From Arthrobacter sp. MN05-02 (GTDB lineage Bacteria > Actinomycetota > Actinomycetes > Actinomycetales > Micrococcaceae): a DNA stretch of 64,000 bases. The stretch is from contig AP018697.1 of NCBI GenBank assembly GCA_004001285.1, positions 2,480,001 to 2,544,000 of the forward strand, written 5' to 3'. The notes below the pieces were generated by a model. The model searched no databases, had not been told where the DNA came from, and was given only the letters and a program-made list of their open reading frames with translations. The position numbers and the translations under genes were made by a program. This document shows positions 36,847 through 45,857 of the stretch, piece after piece; within the stretch, counting starts at the first letter, position 1; each line of letters starts with the position of its first letter.

Positions 36847-38568
36847 GTGCGCCCCTTCCCCTATCCCCTGACCGACTCGCCCGACCTCCGCTCTCCCGCG
36901 CGCTACCTGCTCTGGCTGGGCGGATTCCAGAAGGCGACGCTCGCCGCCGGGATCCTGCTCGGTGCGCTCTGGATGGCGTCGCAGGCGGTCATGCCCTTCG
37001 TCCTCGGCCAGGCCATCGACGACGGCGTGATCGGCGGTGACTCCGGGGCGCTGCTCGGCTGGGTCGCGGCGTTGCTGGGCCTCATGGTCGTGCAGGCCGT
37101 CTCGGACACGGCGACGCACCGGGCCGGGGTCAGCAACTGGATGCAGGCCGCCTTCCGGTCCGTACGCCTCGTGGGGCACAGGATCAGCCGCACGGGCGAT
37201 GCCCTGCCGACGGCCCTCTCGACGGGCGAGGTCGTGTCGACGGCGGCGTCGGACGCCTTCCGGCTCGGTGAGGTGTACGAGGTGCTCACGCGCCTCGCCG
37301 GTGCCGCGGCGGCATGGCTCGTCGTGACGGTGCTCATCTGGCAGACCTCCCCCCTGCTCGGCCTCGTGGTGCTCCTCGGCGTGCCCGTGTGCTGCGGGCT
37401 GCTCCTCTTCGTCGTGCGTCCCATGCAGGCGCGGCAGCGCGAGCAGCGCGAGGCCTCGGGCAGGATGACCGCCGTGGGCGCCGACACGGTGGCAGGTCTG
37501 CGCGTCCTGCGCGGTATCGGCGGGGAACACATCTTCGTGGACCGGTACCGCGCGAAGTCCGCGGCCACCCGTGACTCCGGGATCCGCGTGGCCCGATCCC
37601 TCGCCGACCTGGAAGCGTCCCAGGTGTTCATCGCGGGCACCTTCAGCGTCGTGTTCACCTGGGTCGGCGCCTCACTCGTCCTCGAGGGCGAGATCACGCC
37701 CGGCGAGCTCGTGGCGCTGTACGGCTTCTCCATCTTCCTCACGACGCCCATCCACGCTGCCGCGGACTCGGTGGCCCGCTTCATCCGCGCGCACGTGGGT
37801 GCCCGGAAGATCATCGCCGTGCTGTCCGTGGACGCGCATGTCGCCGAGAGCAGCACGCCGGTCACGGCTCCGCCGTCGGGCTCGGCCCTGGTGGACGAGC
37901 GGTCGGGAGTCGTCGTCGAACCCGGGCTGCTCACCGCCGTCGTCTCCCGGGAACCCGCGGAATCGACCGCGGCCGTCACGCGCCTCGGCCGTTTCGAGGA
38001 CGCCGTGCTCGCCGAAGCGACCGTCCGGTGGGGTGGCGCCGACCTCCGGCACGTGCCGCTCCCCGACATCCGTGCCCGCATCGTGGTGAGCGAGGCGAGC
38101 CCCCAACTGTTCAGTGGGCCCCTGCGCCGGCAACTGGACCCGCACGGCAGGCACGACGACGACGCGATCCTCGCGGCCCTCGAGGCGGCGAGCGCGCTGG
38201 ACGTCCTGGAAGGGATCGACGGCGGCCTGGGGCACGAGGTCACCGAACGTGGCAGGGGCTTCTCCGGGGGCCAGCGGCAGCGCCTCGTCCTGGCCCGCGC
38301 CTACCTCACCGAAGCGGAGAACCTCGTGCTCGTGGAGCCGACGAGCGCCGTCGACGCCCATACCGAACAGCGCATCGCCGCGCGCCTGCCGGGAGCGCGG
38401 CGCCACCCCAACCTGACCACCGTCATCGTCATCGCGAGCCCTCTCCTGCTCCGGGCCGTGGACCGGGTGCTGTTCCTCGAGGACGGCCGGGTGACGGCCC
38501 GCGGCAGCCACCGCGACCTCATGGCCACCAGTCCCGCCTATCGACAGGTGGTGATCCGCAGTGAGTAG
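36847..38568 (+). CDS. ABC exporter half-transporter with degenerate ATP site
   Basis: A 573-residue ABC exporter with about six membrane helices. Its nucleotide domain is degenerate: in place of Walker A it reads LLTAVVSREPAESTAAV (about residues 360-376), and the Walker B is LVLVEPTSAVD, with valine replacing the usual aspartate before the glutamate. The signature FSGGQRQRLVLARAYL is perfect. It pairs with the next gene, whose Walker motifs are good but whose signature is lost, so they should form a heterodimer with one working ATP site. The GTG at 36847 was chosen. It overlaps the partner by eight bases. The substrate is unknown, probably a drug, lipid or peptide. Confidence 0.88.
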   Translation: MRPFPYPLTDSPDLRSPARYLLWLGGFQKATLAAGILLGALWMASQAVMPFVLGQAIDDGVIGGDSGALLGWVAALLGLMVVQAVSDTATHRAGVSNWMQAAFRSVRLVGHRISRTGDALPTALSTGEVVSTAASDAFRLGEVYEVLTRLAGAAAAWLVVTVLIWQTSPLLGLVVLLGVPVCCGLLLFVVRPMQARQREQREASGRMTAVGADTVAGLRVLRGIGGEHIFVDRYRAKSAATRDSGIRVARSLADLEASQVFIAGTFSVVFTWVGASLVLEGEITPGELVALYGFSIFLTTPIHAAADSVARFIRAHVGARKIIAVLSVDAHVAESSTPVTAPPSGSALVDERSGVVVEPGLLTAVVSREPAESTAAVTRLGRFEDAVLAEATVRWGGADLRHVPLPDIRARIVVSEASPQLFSGPLRRQLDPHGRHDDDAILAALEAASALDVLEGIDGGLGHEVTERGRGFSGGQRQRLVLARAYLTEAENLVLVEPTSAVDAHTEQRIAARLPGARRHPNLTTVIVIASPLLLRAVDRVLFLEDGRVTARGSHRDLMATSPAYRQVVIRSE

Positions 38569-40306
38569 TACCGCGAAGCTCCCCGTCGCGGAGTCCGGGA
38601 CCGTCCGGGACGAGGCCTCCCGGCTCATCCGGCACCACCGGCGGGGGCTCGGCGCGGTGATCGCGCTGTACGTCGGATCGGCCATCGCCGGACTCGCCGG
38701 GCCACTGCTGCTCGGCATCCTCATCGACGCCGTGTCCGCAGGCACGACCGCGGGCTTCGTCGCCTCGGTCTCACTCGGGATGCTCGGTTTCCTCGCCGTG
38801 CAGTCGGTGCTGCGACGGTACGCCGTCCGCTCCGGCATGGTGTTCGGGGAGCGCGTCTTCGCGGAACTGCGCGAGGACTTTCTGGAGGACGTCACCGCGC
38901 TTCCGCTCTCCACCGTGGAGAAGGCAGGCACCGGGGACCTCGTGGCCCGCACGACCAACGACATCGAGGCGGTCTCCCACACCGCCCGCTTCGGCGTGCC
39001 GCAGGTGGTGGTGTCGGTCGTGACGATCATCCTGACCCTCGGCGCCGCCGTCGTCACCTCACCCGTCCTGTCCATCGCACTGCTGGTCGGCCTGCCGCTG
39101 CTCTGGCCCGTGACGCGCTGGTACCTCAGGCGCAGCGCCGCCGGCTACATGCGCGAACGAGAGACGTACGCCGTCGTGAACGGGACGATCACCGAGACCA
39201 TCGAGGGCGCGCGCACCGTCGACGCCCTGGGCCTCGGCGGGCTGCGCCGGGAGGACCTCGACGGCGCCCTCGGCGAGAGCTACCGGGCGGAGCGCTACAC
39301 CCTCTGGCTGCGCTCCGTCCTGTTCCCGGCGGCCGATATCGCCTTCTGGCTGCCCGCTGCCGCCGTCCTCCTCTGGGGCGGGTGGCTGGCGGGCCAGGGC
39401 GTCGTCACGCCGGGCGCCGTCGCGGCCGTTGCCCTCTTCGCCGTGCGCCTGATCGACCCGGTGGACCTGCTCATCATGTGGACCGACGAGATCCAGGTCG
39501 GCGCGGCCTCCCTCGCGCGGATCGTCGGCATCAAGGACGTGGAACCGGACCGCGAGGCGACGGCGGCGGAACCGGCGAACGAGGACATCGTGGTGTCCGC
39601 GGCGAGCTACGCGTACCGGCCGGGGCACGATGTGCTGCACGGCGTGGACCTCACCCTGGTGCGCGGCGAGCGCCTCGCCGTCGTCGGCCCGTCCGGTGCG
39701 GGGAAATCGACGCTCGGGCGCCTGATCGCCGGCATCCATCCGCCGACGTCGGGATCGGTCACGGTGGGCGGCGTGCCCCTCGTCGACCGCCCGCTCGACG
39801 ATCTGCGTCGTGAGGTGGCTCTGGTGACGCAGGAGCACCACGTGTTCGTGGGGTCGGTCTCCGACAACGTGCGCCTGGGCCGCGCAGCTGCCGGCGACGG
39901 GGAGATCGAGGATGCGCTGCGCAGCGTGGGTGCTCTGGACTGGGTGGAGCAGTTGCCGGAGGGCATGCACACGGAGGTCGGCTCGGGCGCCCACGAGCTG
40001 ACGCCCGCCCAGGCTCAGGAGCTGGCCCTGGCGCGGCTGATCCTGGCGGACCCGCACACCCTGGTCCTCGACGAGGCCACGTCGCTGATCGACCCGCAGG
40101 CGGCCCGCGACCTGGAGCGGTCCCTCAACGCGGTGCTCGAGGGGCGCACCGTGATCGCGATCGCGCACCGGCTCCACACGGCGCACGACGCCGACCGCGT
40201 CGCCGTGGTGGAGGAGGGCCGCATCGCCGAGCTGGGGTCGCACGACGAACTGCTGGCGCTCGACGGCGCCTACGCCTCGCTCTGGAACTCCTGGCGGAGC
40301 GAGTAG
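38561..40306 (+). CDS. ABC exporter half-transporter with intact Walker motifs
   Basis: A 581-residue partner of the previous gene, with about six membrane helices and then an ATPase domain. Walker A GPSGAGKST (about 377-385) and Walker B LVLDEATSLID (about 503) are canonical and the switch histidine lies in IAHRLH. The signature, normally LSGGQ, reads HELTPAQAQELALAR. The complete catalytic site would therefore combine these Walker motifs with the partner's FSGGQ. It starts at a GTG inside the end of the previous gene and ends 13 bases before the convergent PTS gene. Confidence 0.88.
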   Translation: MSSTAKLPVAESGTVRDEASRLIRHHRRGLGAVIALYVGSAIAGLAGPLLLGILIDAVSAGTTAGFVASVSLGMLGFLAVQSVLRRYAVRSGMVFGERVFAELREDFLEDVTALPLSTVEKAGTGDLVARTTNDIEAVSHTARFGVPQVVVSVVTIILTLGAAVVTSPVLSIALLVGLPLLWPVTRWYLRRSAAGYMRERETYAVVNGTITETIEGARTVDALGLGGLRREDLDGALGESYRAERYTLWLRSVLFPAADIAFWLPAAAVLLWGGWLAGQGVVTPGAVAAVALFAVRLIDPVDLLIMWTDEIQVGAASLARIVGIKDVEPDREATAAEPANEDIVVSAASYAYRPGHDVLHGVDLTLVRGERLAVVGPSGAGKSTLGRLIAGIHPPTSGSVTVGGVPLVDRPLDDLRREVALVTQEHHVFVGSVSDNVRLGRAAAGDGEIEDALRSVGALDWVEQLPEGMHTEVGSGAHELTPAQAQELALARLILADPHTLVLDEATSLIDPQAARDLERSLNAVLEGRTVIAIAHRLHTAHDADRVAVVEEGRIAELGSHDELLALDGAYASLWNSWRSE

Positions 40307-40319
40307 GAGCGCACAGCTC

Positions 40320-40811
40320 CTAGTGGTCGAAGAAGACCAGGGACGAGTTGATCAGCTCGGCGATGACCTCGGCGTCGTGCGCGCGGCGCAGCGATTCCCG
40401 GAAGTTCTCCTTGAACAGGCTGCGCGCGATCGTGGCGAGGACTTCGAGGTGCTCGGAGAACGACTGCGCGGGCGTCGCCATGAGGAGCACGAGAGTGGCC
40501 GGGCCGTCCACGGCACCGAAGTCGAGGCTGTACCCGAAGCGTGTGACCCCGACGGCGATCGACGTCTGGTTCACGTACTCGCTGCGGGCGTGCGGGAGAC
40601 CCACGCCACCGGGGAGGCCGGTGGCCATCTGGTGCTCGCGTGAATTGACCTGGTCGAGGAACGCCCGGAGGTCGGAGATCCGGCCGGCTGCATGCAGGCG
40701 AGCGGCCAACTGTGCTGTTGCATCCTCCTTGGACGCCGCTTCCATCTCCAGGATCACGAGGTCCGGGGTGGTGAGCTCGGCGTCGTGCAGCTCGAGGGAG
40801 TTTCCGCTCAC
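40320..40811 (-). CDS. PTS IIA domain protein (fructose/mannitol type)
   Basis: A 163-residue single-domain EIIA of the fructose/mannitol family. The phosphorylated histidine is in GGVGLPHARSEYV (H74 from the chosen start), and the family's NSREHQMATGLPGGVG segment precedes it. There is no IIB or IIC beside it, so it may serve a distant permease or act in regulation. The GTG at 40809-40811 has AAAGG seven bases upstream. guaB3 ends directly upstream on the same strand, 17 bases away. Confidence 0.9.
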   Translation of the reverse strand: MSGNSLELHDAELTTPDLVILEMEAASKEDATAQLAARLHAAGRISDLRAFLDQVNSREHQMATGLPGGVGLPHARSEYVNQTSIAVGVTRFGYSLDFGAVDGPATLVLLMATPAQSFSEHLEVLATIARSLFKENFRESLRRAHDAEVIAELINSSLVFFDH

Positions 40812-40828
40812 GGTGTGCCTTTCGAGGT

Positions 40829-41968
40829 TCAGTCGGTGGAGACATACGGGGAAAGCACGACTTCCACCCGCTGGAACTCCTTGAGGTCCGAGTAACCGGT
40901 GGTCGCCATGGCCCGGCGCAGTGCACCGATCAGGTTCGAGGTGCCGTCCGTGTGGTGCGACGGCCCCCACAGCACCTCCTCGAGCGGTCCGACCGTGCCG
41001 ATGTTGACCCGGTCCCCGCGCGGAAGCTCGTGGTGGTGCGCTTCCTGGCCCCAGTGCCAGCCCTGGCCCGGAGCCTCCTCGGCGCGGGCGAGCGCGGAAC
41101 CGAGCATGACGGCGTCGGCGCCCATGGCGATGGCCTTCACGATGTCGCCGCTCGCACCCATGCCGCCGTCGGCGATCACGTGGACGTACCGGCCGCCGGA
41201 CTCGTCCAGGTAGTCGCGGCGGGCGCCGGCGACGTCGGCGATCGCCGAGGCGAGCGGCGAGTGGATGCCGAGCGCGCGGCGGGTCGTCGTCGTCGCTCCC
41301 CCGCCGAAACCGACCAGGACGCCCGCGGCACCGGTCCGCATGAGGTGCAGCGCGGGGGTGTACCCCGCGGCACCGCCGACGATCACGGGGACGTCGAGTT
41401 CGTAGATGAACTTCTTGAGGTCGAGCGGCTCCTCGTTCTTGGACACGTGCTCGGCGGAGACCGTGGTGCCGCGGATGACGAAGATGTCGACGCCGGCAGC
41501 GAGGACCGTCTTGTAGAACTGCTGGGTGCGCTGCGGCGTCAGTGCGCCCGCGACCGTCACGCCCGCTTCGCGGATCTCGGCCAGCCGGCTGGTGATCAGG
41601 TCGGCCTGGATCGGCGCATCGTAGAGCTCCTGCATGCGCCGGGTCGCAGCAGGGCTGAAGTTCCCTGCGCCCAGACCGGCGATCTCCTCGAGCACCGGCA
41701 GGGGATCCTCGTAGCGGGTCCACAGCCCCTCGAGGTTGAGGACACCGAGGCCGCCGAGCCGCCCCATCGCGATGGCCGTGGCGGGCGACATCGCGGAGTC
41801 CATGGGCGCTGCGACGACGGGCATCTCGAACTGGTACGCGTCGATCTGCCAGTTCACCGAGACGTCGAGCGGATCCCGGGTGCGCCGGGAGGGCACCACC
41901 GCCACGTCGTCCAGCGAATATGCCCTGCGTCCGCGCTTGCCTCGGCCAATCTCGATCTCGTAAGTCAC
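40829..41968 (-). CDS. guaB3: GuaB3 family IMP dehydrogenase-related protein
   Basis: A 379-residue TIM-barrel protein of the IMP dehydrogenase/GMP reductase superfamily. It has no CBS domains. The core is clear (MPVVAAPMDSAMSPATAIAMG, IADGGMGASGDIVKAIAMGADAVMLGS). The loop that carries the catalytic cysteine in IMP dehydrogenase reads GFGGGATTTTRRALG, with no cysteine. That is characteristic of the actinobacterial GuaB3 group, whose activity is unsettled. True guaB lies at 49796 in this window. Intact. Confidence 0.9.
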   Translation of the reverse strand: MTYEIEIGRGKRGRRAYSLDDVAVVPSRRTRDPLDVSVNWQIDAYQFEMPVVAAPMDSAMSPATAIAMGRLGGLGVLNLEGLWTRYEDPLPVLEEIAGLGAGNFSPAATRRMQELYDAPIQADLITSRLAEIREAGVTVAGALTPQRTQQFYKTVLAAGVDIFVIRGTTVSAEHVSKNEEPLDLKKFIYELDVPVIVGGAAGYTPALHLMRTGAAGVLVGFGGGATTTTRRALGIHSPLASAIADVAGARRDYLDESGGRYVHVIADGGMGASGDIVKAIAMGADAVMLGSALARAEEAPGQGWHWGQEAHHHELPRGDRVNIGTVGPLEEVLWGPSHHTDGTSNLIGALRRAMATTGYSDLKEFQRVEVVLSPYVSTD

Positions 41969-42081
41969 TGCTCTAGGTTAGCCCAGCGCGGCCGCCGCAC
42001 CCGGTGGACGTCCTCCTCCGCGCAGGGCGACGCGCCCGCCCGCGCCGGTGCAGGCGGGCACGCCCTTCGTCGACGGGCGGG

Positions 42082-42576
42082 CTACCGCTGCAGCACCCGG
42101 CTGAGGAACCGTTCGGACCGCTCCCGGAGCTCGTCGACCTGGCGACGCACGACGACGGCGGGATCGGGATGGATCTCGCTGGCAGGAGGCTCCCTGCGGA
42201 CGTTCGACGAGCAGATGAAGTCCGCACAGATGAGGGTGCCGACGGTGTTGCCGTCGCGACCGGACTGGCCGGAACGTCGGGCGACCCAGAGGAGGACGTC
42301 CTCCTTCGAGAACACGTCCCGGCAGAGCTCGCAGAGCACGGACCGGTTCTTCCGGGCGCCGCCGTCGGGTGCCCGGAGGAGCATGCCGGACAGCCCCTGG
42401 GCGGTGGGGACCACGAGGTACCCGCGGAGCGGCATCTTCTCGTCCCGCCAGCCGAGGAAATCGAGGTGGTCCCAGTCCAGGGTCTCGAGGTTCTTCGGCG
42501 GCGTGAGCTTCGCGGTCTCGGATCGCGTGGCGTTGATGAAGGAGGAGCGGATGTCCTTGATGGAAAGGGGTTGCAT
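42082..42576 (-). CDS. FBP-domain protein (FusB-like, EF-G binding type)
   Basis: A 164-residue protein with an N-terminal helical part and a C-terminal zinc-binding part: CELCRDVF, a loop, then CADFICSSN, giving four cysteines. This matches the FBP (FusB) family, whose members bind elongation factor G and help free stalled ribosomes; some give fusidic acid resistance. The start was set at the ATG 42574-42576 of MQPLSIKDIRSSF. It is a single gene about 110 bases downstream of guaB3 on the same strand. Confidence 0.82.
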   Translation of the reverse strand: MQPLSIKDIRSSFINATRSETAKLTPPKNLETLDWDHLDFLGWRDEKMPLRGYLVVPTAQGLSGMLLRAPDGGARKNRSVLCELCRDVFSKEDVLLWVARRSGQSGRDGNTVGTLICADFICSSNVRREPPASEIHPDPAVVVRRQVDELRERSERFLSRVLQR

Positions 42577-42974
42577 GGGAGAGCGCCTTAGCAGTCGGAG
42601 GATCGGAGTGATCGAGCTCTGCCGGCTGGAGGCATGCGAAGGACCCGTGCCGTGCGAGGGACGGCACCGTCGAGCCGCTCTGGGCGGTGGGTGCGGGAGG
42701 TCAGCTGGAAGAGCTGTTCGCTGCATGCTGGAGGGCCGGCTGCGGCGCGGGCGCACAGCAGGCCGGAACGGCCACCCCGCTGACCGCGATCCGGGCCCTG
42801 GAGGTCCGTAGCATGCTCATTCGTCCTTGCTTCCCTGTCCTTCGTGCGGGTTCATCCTCGCAGGAAGGACAGGCGGACTGCAAAGCGGCGGCATCATGCA
42901 CCGCACACGGGTGAAGGGATGAGTCGCCCCATCCCTTCACCCGTCGTGCGGTCCGTCCGCTGGAGGTACCCGAC
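42577..42974. other. Intergenic region ahead of the FBP gene
   Basis: No convincing gene. The right end holds the terminator of the secreted protein gene (see 42908-42943); the left end should contain the FBP gene promoter. Short open frames on both strands overlap each other and carry no motif. Confidence 0.5.
42908..42943 (-). terminator. Perfect 14-bp hairpin after the PKD protein gene
   Basis: Arms 42908-42921 and 42930-42943 are exact reverse complements around an eight-base loop. The hairpin lies 32 bases beyond the stop of the minus-strand secreted protein gene and likely ends that operon. Confidence 0.78.
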
Positions 42975-45857
42975 CTACTGCTGTACCACGAGGTCGTCGA
43001 ACACCACCTTGACCGGCGCCACGGTCGCGGAACTGGAGAGGTAGGCCGTCACGGCCACCGATCCTGCCTTCTGCAGGACCGGCTCGGAGTCGGTCGACGT
43101 GAGCTGCCAGGCAGCAGGCTCTGCGGTCCCGACCTTCCACACCTTGGCCTGGACCGTCGTCGGAGCGGTACCCGACACCCGTACCCGCATGGAGTACGTG
43201 TCGGTCGCGCTGAAGGTGACGGGCACCGAAGCGCTCCCGAGGCGGGTCGTCGTACCGTTGACGGCTTTTTCCGTGATGAGCGACAGCCCACCGGTGCCGG
43301 ACACCAGGAGCTTGGCCTGGTAGCCACCCGCCCCGGCGACATCGCGGCCGACCACCGTCAGATGGAGTCCACCGCCGTTGGGCGCCTTGTCGAGCTTCGC
43401 GCTGAAGCGGGTGTCCGTGGTCAGCGACGAGACGCCGTCCAGCCGTGCGGTGGCACTCGAGGCTGCGGCCGCCAGGTTCATCACGCCCCTGCTGCCGTCG
43501 ACCGAGTACTTGCCGGTGGATCCACCGACCGCCCAGGTCCCACCCACATCGGCGGTGCCCCAACCTCCGGTGACGGCCCGGCTGAAGGTGTCCCGCGCGA
43601 GTTCACCCGCCGGTTGCCCCGCTGCGGTCACCGTCACGGGCCGGGAAGCGGAGTTCGTCGCTCCGGCGTCGTCGGTCACCGTCAGCCTCACCGTGTACGT
43701 CCCCGCCGCGGCGTAGGTCTTCGAGGCCTTCACCCCTGTACCCGTGGACCCGTCACCGAAGTCCCAGGCGTAGGAGGCGATGGTGCCGTCGGCGTCGGTC
43801 GACGTCGAACCGTCGAAGGACGCCGCCAGGCCGGCGGCGGTCTGCGTGAACGCCGCCGTGGGAGGGGTGTTCACAGGAGGAGCCGCCGTGACCGTGATGG
43901 CCTTGGACGTCGTGTGGACGGCACCCGCGTCATCCGTCACCGTCAGCTTCACGGTGTACGTTCCCGCGGCGGCGTAGGTCTTCGAGGCACGCGCCCCTGT
44001 ACCTGTGGTCCCGTCGCCGAAGTCCCAGGCGTAGGAGGCGATGGTGCCATCGGCGTCGGTCGACGTCGAACCGTCGAAGGATGCCGCCAGGCCGCTGACC
44101 GTCTCGGTGAAGCGTGCCGTCGGAGGGGTGTTCTCGGCCGCGCCCGCCATGACGGTGACGCTCACGCTCTCCGAGCGGACCTCGTTGCCGAAGGGGTCGG
44201 TGGCGAAGATCCGGTAGGTGTGCGTCGAGGACGGGGCGAGACCCGTGTCCTCGAACGTCAGCACGGGCCGCTGCCAGAACCTCGACAGCTGGGAGACCGT
44301 GTGGACCGGGGTGGCGGTCTGGCCGTCGCGGATCACCCGATAGGTGAGCTTCTCGTTGTCGAAGTCCCAGTTGGAGGTCCACTGCACGGTGACCTTGCCG
44401 GCTGCCGTGGAGGTGAGCGTCGGGTTGGTCGCGGCACCGGTGACCGTCGGGCCCACCTTGTTCGGCGCGATGTCGCGGACCGCGAAGCGCACGAGTCCCT
44501 GCTGTCCCACGCCGTTCACCCGAGGGAACTCCCCGCCCAGTACCACGTAGTCGGAGGTGCCGGTCACCGTCCAGGCCGCCTGGCCCTGACCTGTGAAGGT
44601 GCCGGCGGTCAGTCGTGGGAACCAGGTGAGGAGCGACGGGGCCGGATTGCCTTCGAAGTTGAAGTATCTCCCGACGCTGTTCCGCTTGACGGTTCCCGTC
44701 GTGCTCCTGCTGAACGCGATGGCCCGCTGCCAGTCCCGGGGGTTGGACTCGGGGAATCCGCCGATGTTCCCGCAGTAGTGGGCATGCCCCACGGTGTAGA
44801 TGGCTTCGCCGATGGGAGAGACGCCGTAGGAGTCGCCGTGGCAGTCCTCGATCCACTTCACGGACCCGTCCGACCAGTTCGCGGAGAACGTCCCCTCGAG
44901 GTTGCCGCCTGCACCGAAGACGTAGCCGGTCCCGTAGACGTTCGTGCCGTCGCTGGACAGACCGGTGATGGCGGCGTCCGCTCCCCCGTTGCGCACGAGT
45001 CCGTTCACCGCCCAGGGCCGCAGTGCACCCGTCGTGGCATCGACGGCGGCCAACCCGTACCCTGGGTTCGCGGATCCGTTGAGCGTCGTGAAGCTGCCGC
45101 CCACGACGAGCTTCGTCCGGTCGGGGGACATCACCATCGCCCAGACGTCACCTCCTGCGGCCTGCGGGTTCCAGCTGCGCAGCGCCCCGGTACTGGCATC
45201 GACGGCAGCGAGCCTCGGCCGCGAGGTGGACCCGACAGCGGAGAACCAGCCGCCCAGGTAGACGGCGTCCGCCGTCGCCACGATCGCATCGACGCGCGAG
45301 TTGGGCGCCGGCTTGAAGGAGTTGATCACCGCACCGGTGGTCGGATCGAGTGCGGCGATCCGGGAGGCAGGTGCTCCGTTCACTGCGGTGAACGCGCCCC
45401 CGACGTAGATCCGGGAACCGTCCGGCGACGCCGCGATGGAGCGGGCCTGCGCGTTCAGGCTCGGGGCGAAGGACTGGATGAGCGCGCCCGTCCTGATGTC
45501 GTAGGCGAGGATATGGTTGCGCACCACGGTGTTCGTTCCGGCTGCAGCTCCGGCCGGTCGGGCCGTCGTGAAGTTACCGGCCGCATAGACGGTGTTGCCG
45601 ACGACCACCTGCTGCCAGACGACGCCGTTGACCTGCACTGTCGGCAGCGGATCGGCCGATACCGTGGGCGGGTTCGCGGCAGTGATCGGGTCCGGCGCCG
45701 TATCCGCAGCGGCCATCGGCCCCGCAGCGACGGTTGCCACGACAGCGAAGGCACAGGCGGCTGCCATCGCAAGGGTCTTCCGGAGCACATGGCGGTACCT
45801 CCGGCGCCCGGCGGCTTCGTCCCGCGATGCCAGCGGCGGAATGCTGTGATTCATCAT
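42975..45857 (-). CDS. Large secreted beta-propeller/PKD-repeat protein
   Basis: A 960-residue exported protein. A signal peptide (LAMAAACAFAVVATVAAGPMAAA) is followed by a repetitive beta-propeller-like region to about residue 480 (repeats of the IYVGGAFTAVNG / VYLGGWFSAVG / LVVGGSFTTLNG type). Then come one fibronectin-III-like domain and two nearly identical PKD domains (AWDFGDGTTGTG and AWDFGDGSTGTG), and a final about 200-residue lectin-like beta-sandwich (GGLHLTVVGRDV). There are no LPxTG or membrane tail, so it is secreted or held by binding. Its ATG overlaps the stop of the preceding gene (ATGA). The function is unknown, perhaps adhesion or glycan binding. Confidence 0.85.
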   Translation of the reverse strand: MMNHSIPPLASRDEAAGRRRYRHVLRKTLAMAAACAFAVVATVAAGPMAAADTAPDPITAANPPTVSADPLPTVQVNGVVWQQVVVGNTVYAAGNFTTARPAGAAAGTNTVVRNHILAYDIRTGALIQSFAPSLNAQARSIAASPDGSRIYVGGAFTAVNGAPASRIAALDPTTGAVINSFKPAPNSRVDAIVATADAVYLGGWFSAVGSTSRPRLAAVDASTGALRSWNPQAAGGDVWAMVMSPDRTKLVVGGSFTTLNGSANPGYGLAAVDATTGALRPWAVNGLVRNGGADAAITGLSSDGTNVYGTGYVFGAGGNLEGTFSANWSDGSVKWIEDCHGDSYGVSPIGEAIYTVGHAHYCGNIGGFPESNPRDWQRAIAFSRSTTGTVKRNSVGRYFNFEGNPAPSLLTWFPRLTAGTFTGQGQAAWTVTGTSDYVVLGGEFPRVNGVGQQGLVRFAVRDIAPNKVGPTVTGAATNPTLTSTAAGKVTVQWTSNWDFDNEKLTYRVIRDGQTATPVHTVSQLSRFWQRPVLTFEDTGLAPSSTHTYRIFATDPFGNEVRSESVSVTVMAGAAENTPPTARFTETVSGLAASFDGSTSTDADGTIASYAWDFGDGTTGTGARASKTYAAAGTYTVKLTVTDDAGAVHTTSKAITVTAAPPVNTPPTAAFTQTAAGLAASFDGSTSTDADGTIASYAWDFGDGSTGTGVKASKTYAAAGTYTVRLTVTDDAGATNSASRPVTVTAAGQPAGELARDTFSRAVTGGWGTADVGGTWAVGGSTGKYSVDGSRGVMNLAAAASSATARLDGVSSLTTDTRFSAKLDKAPNGGGLHLTVVGRDVAGAGGYQAKLLVSGTGGLSLITEKAVNGTTTRLGSASVPVTFSATDTYSMRVRVSGTAPTTVQAKVWKVGTAEPAAWQLTSTDSEPVLQKAGSVAVTAYLSSSATVAPVKVVFDDLVVQQ
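43670..44094. repeat. Two direct copies of a 165-bp PKD-coding segment
   Basis: 43670-43833 and 43931-44094 are close to 90% identical by eye and encode the two PKD domains, offset by 261 bases (87 codons). The similarity at DNA level indicates recent duplication or gene conversion within the gene. Confidence 0.85.
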
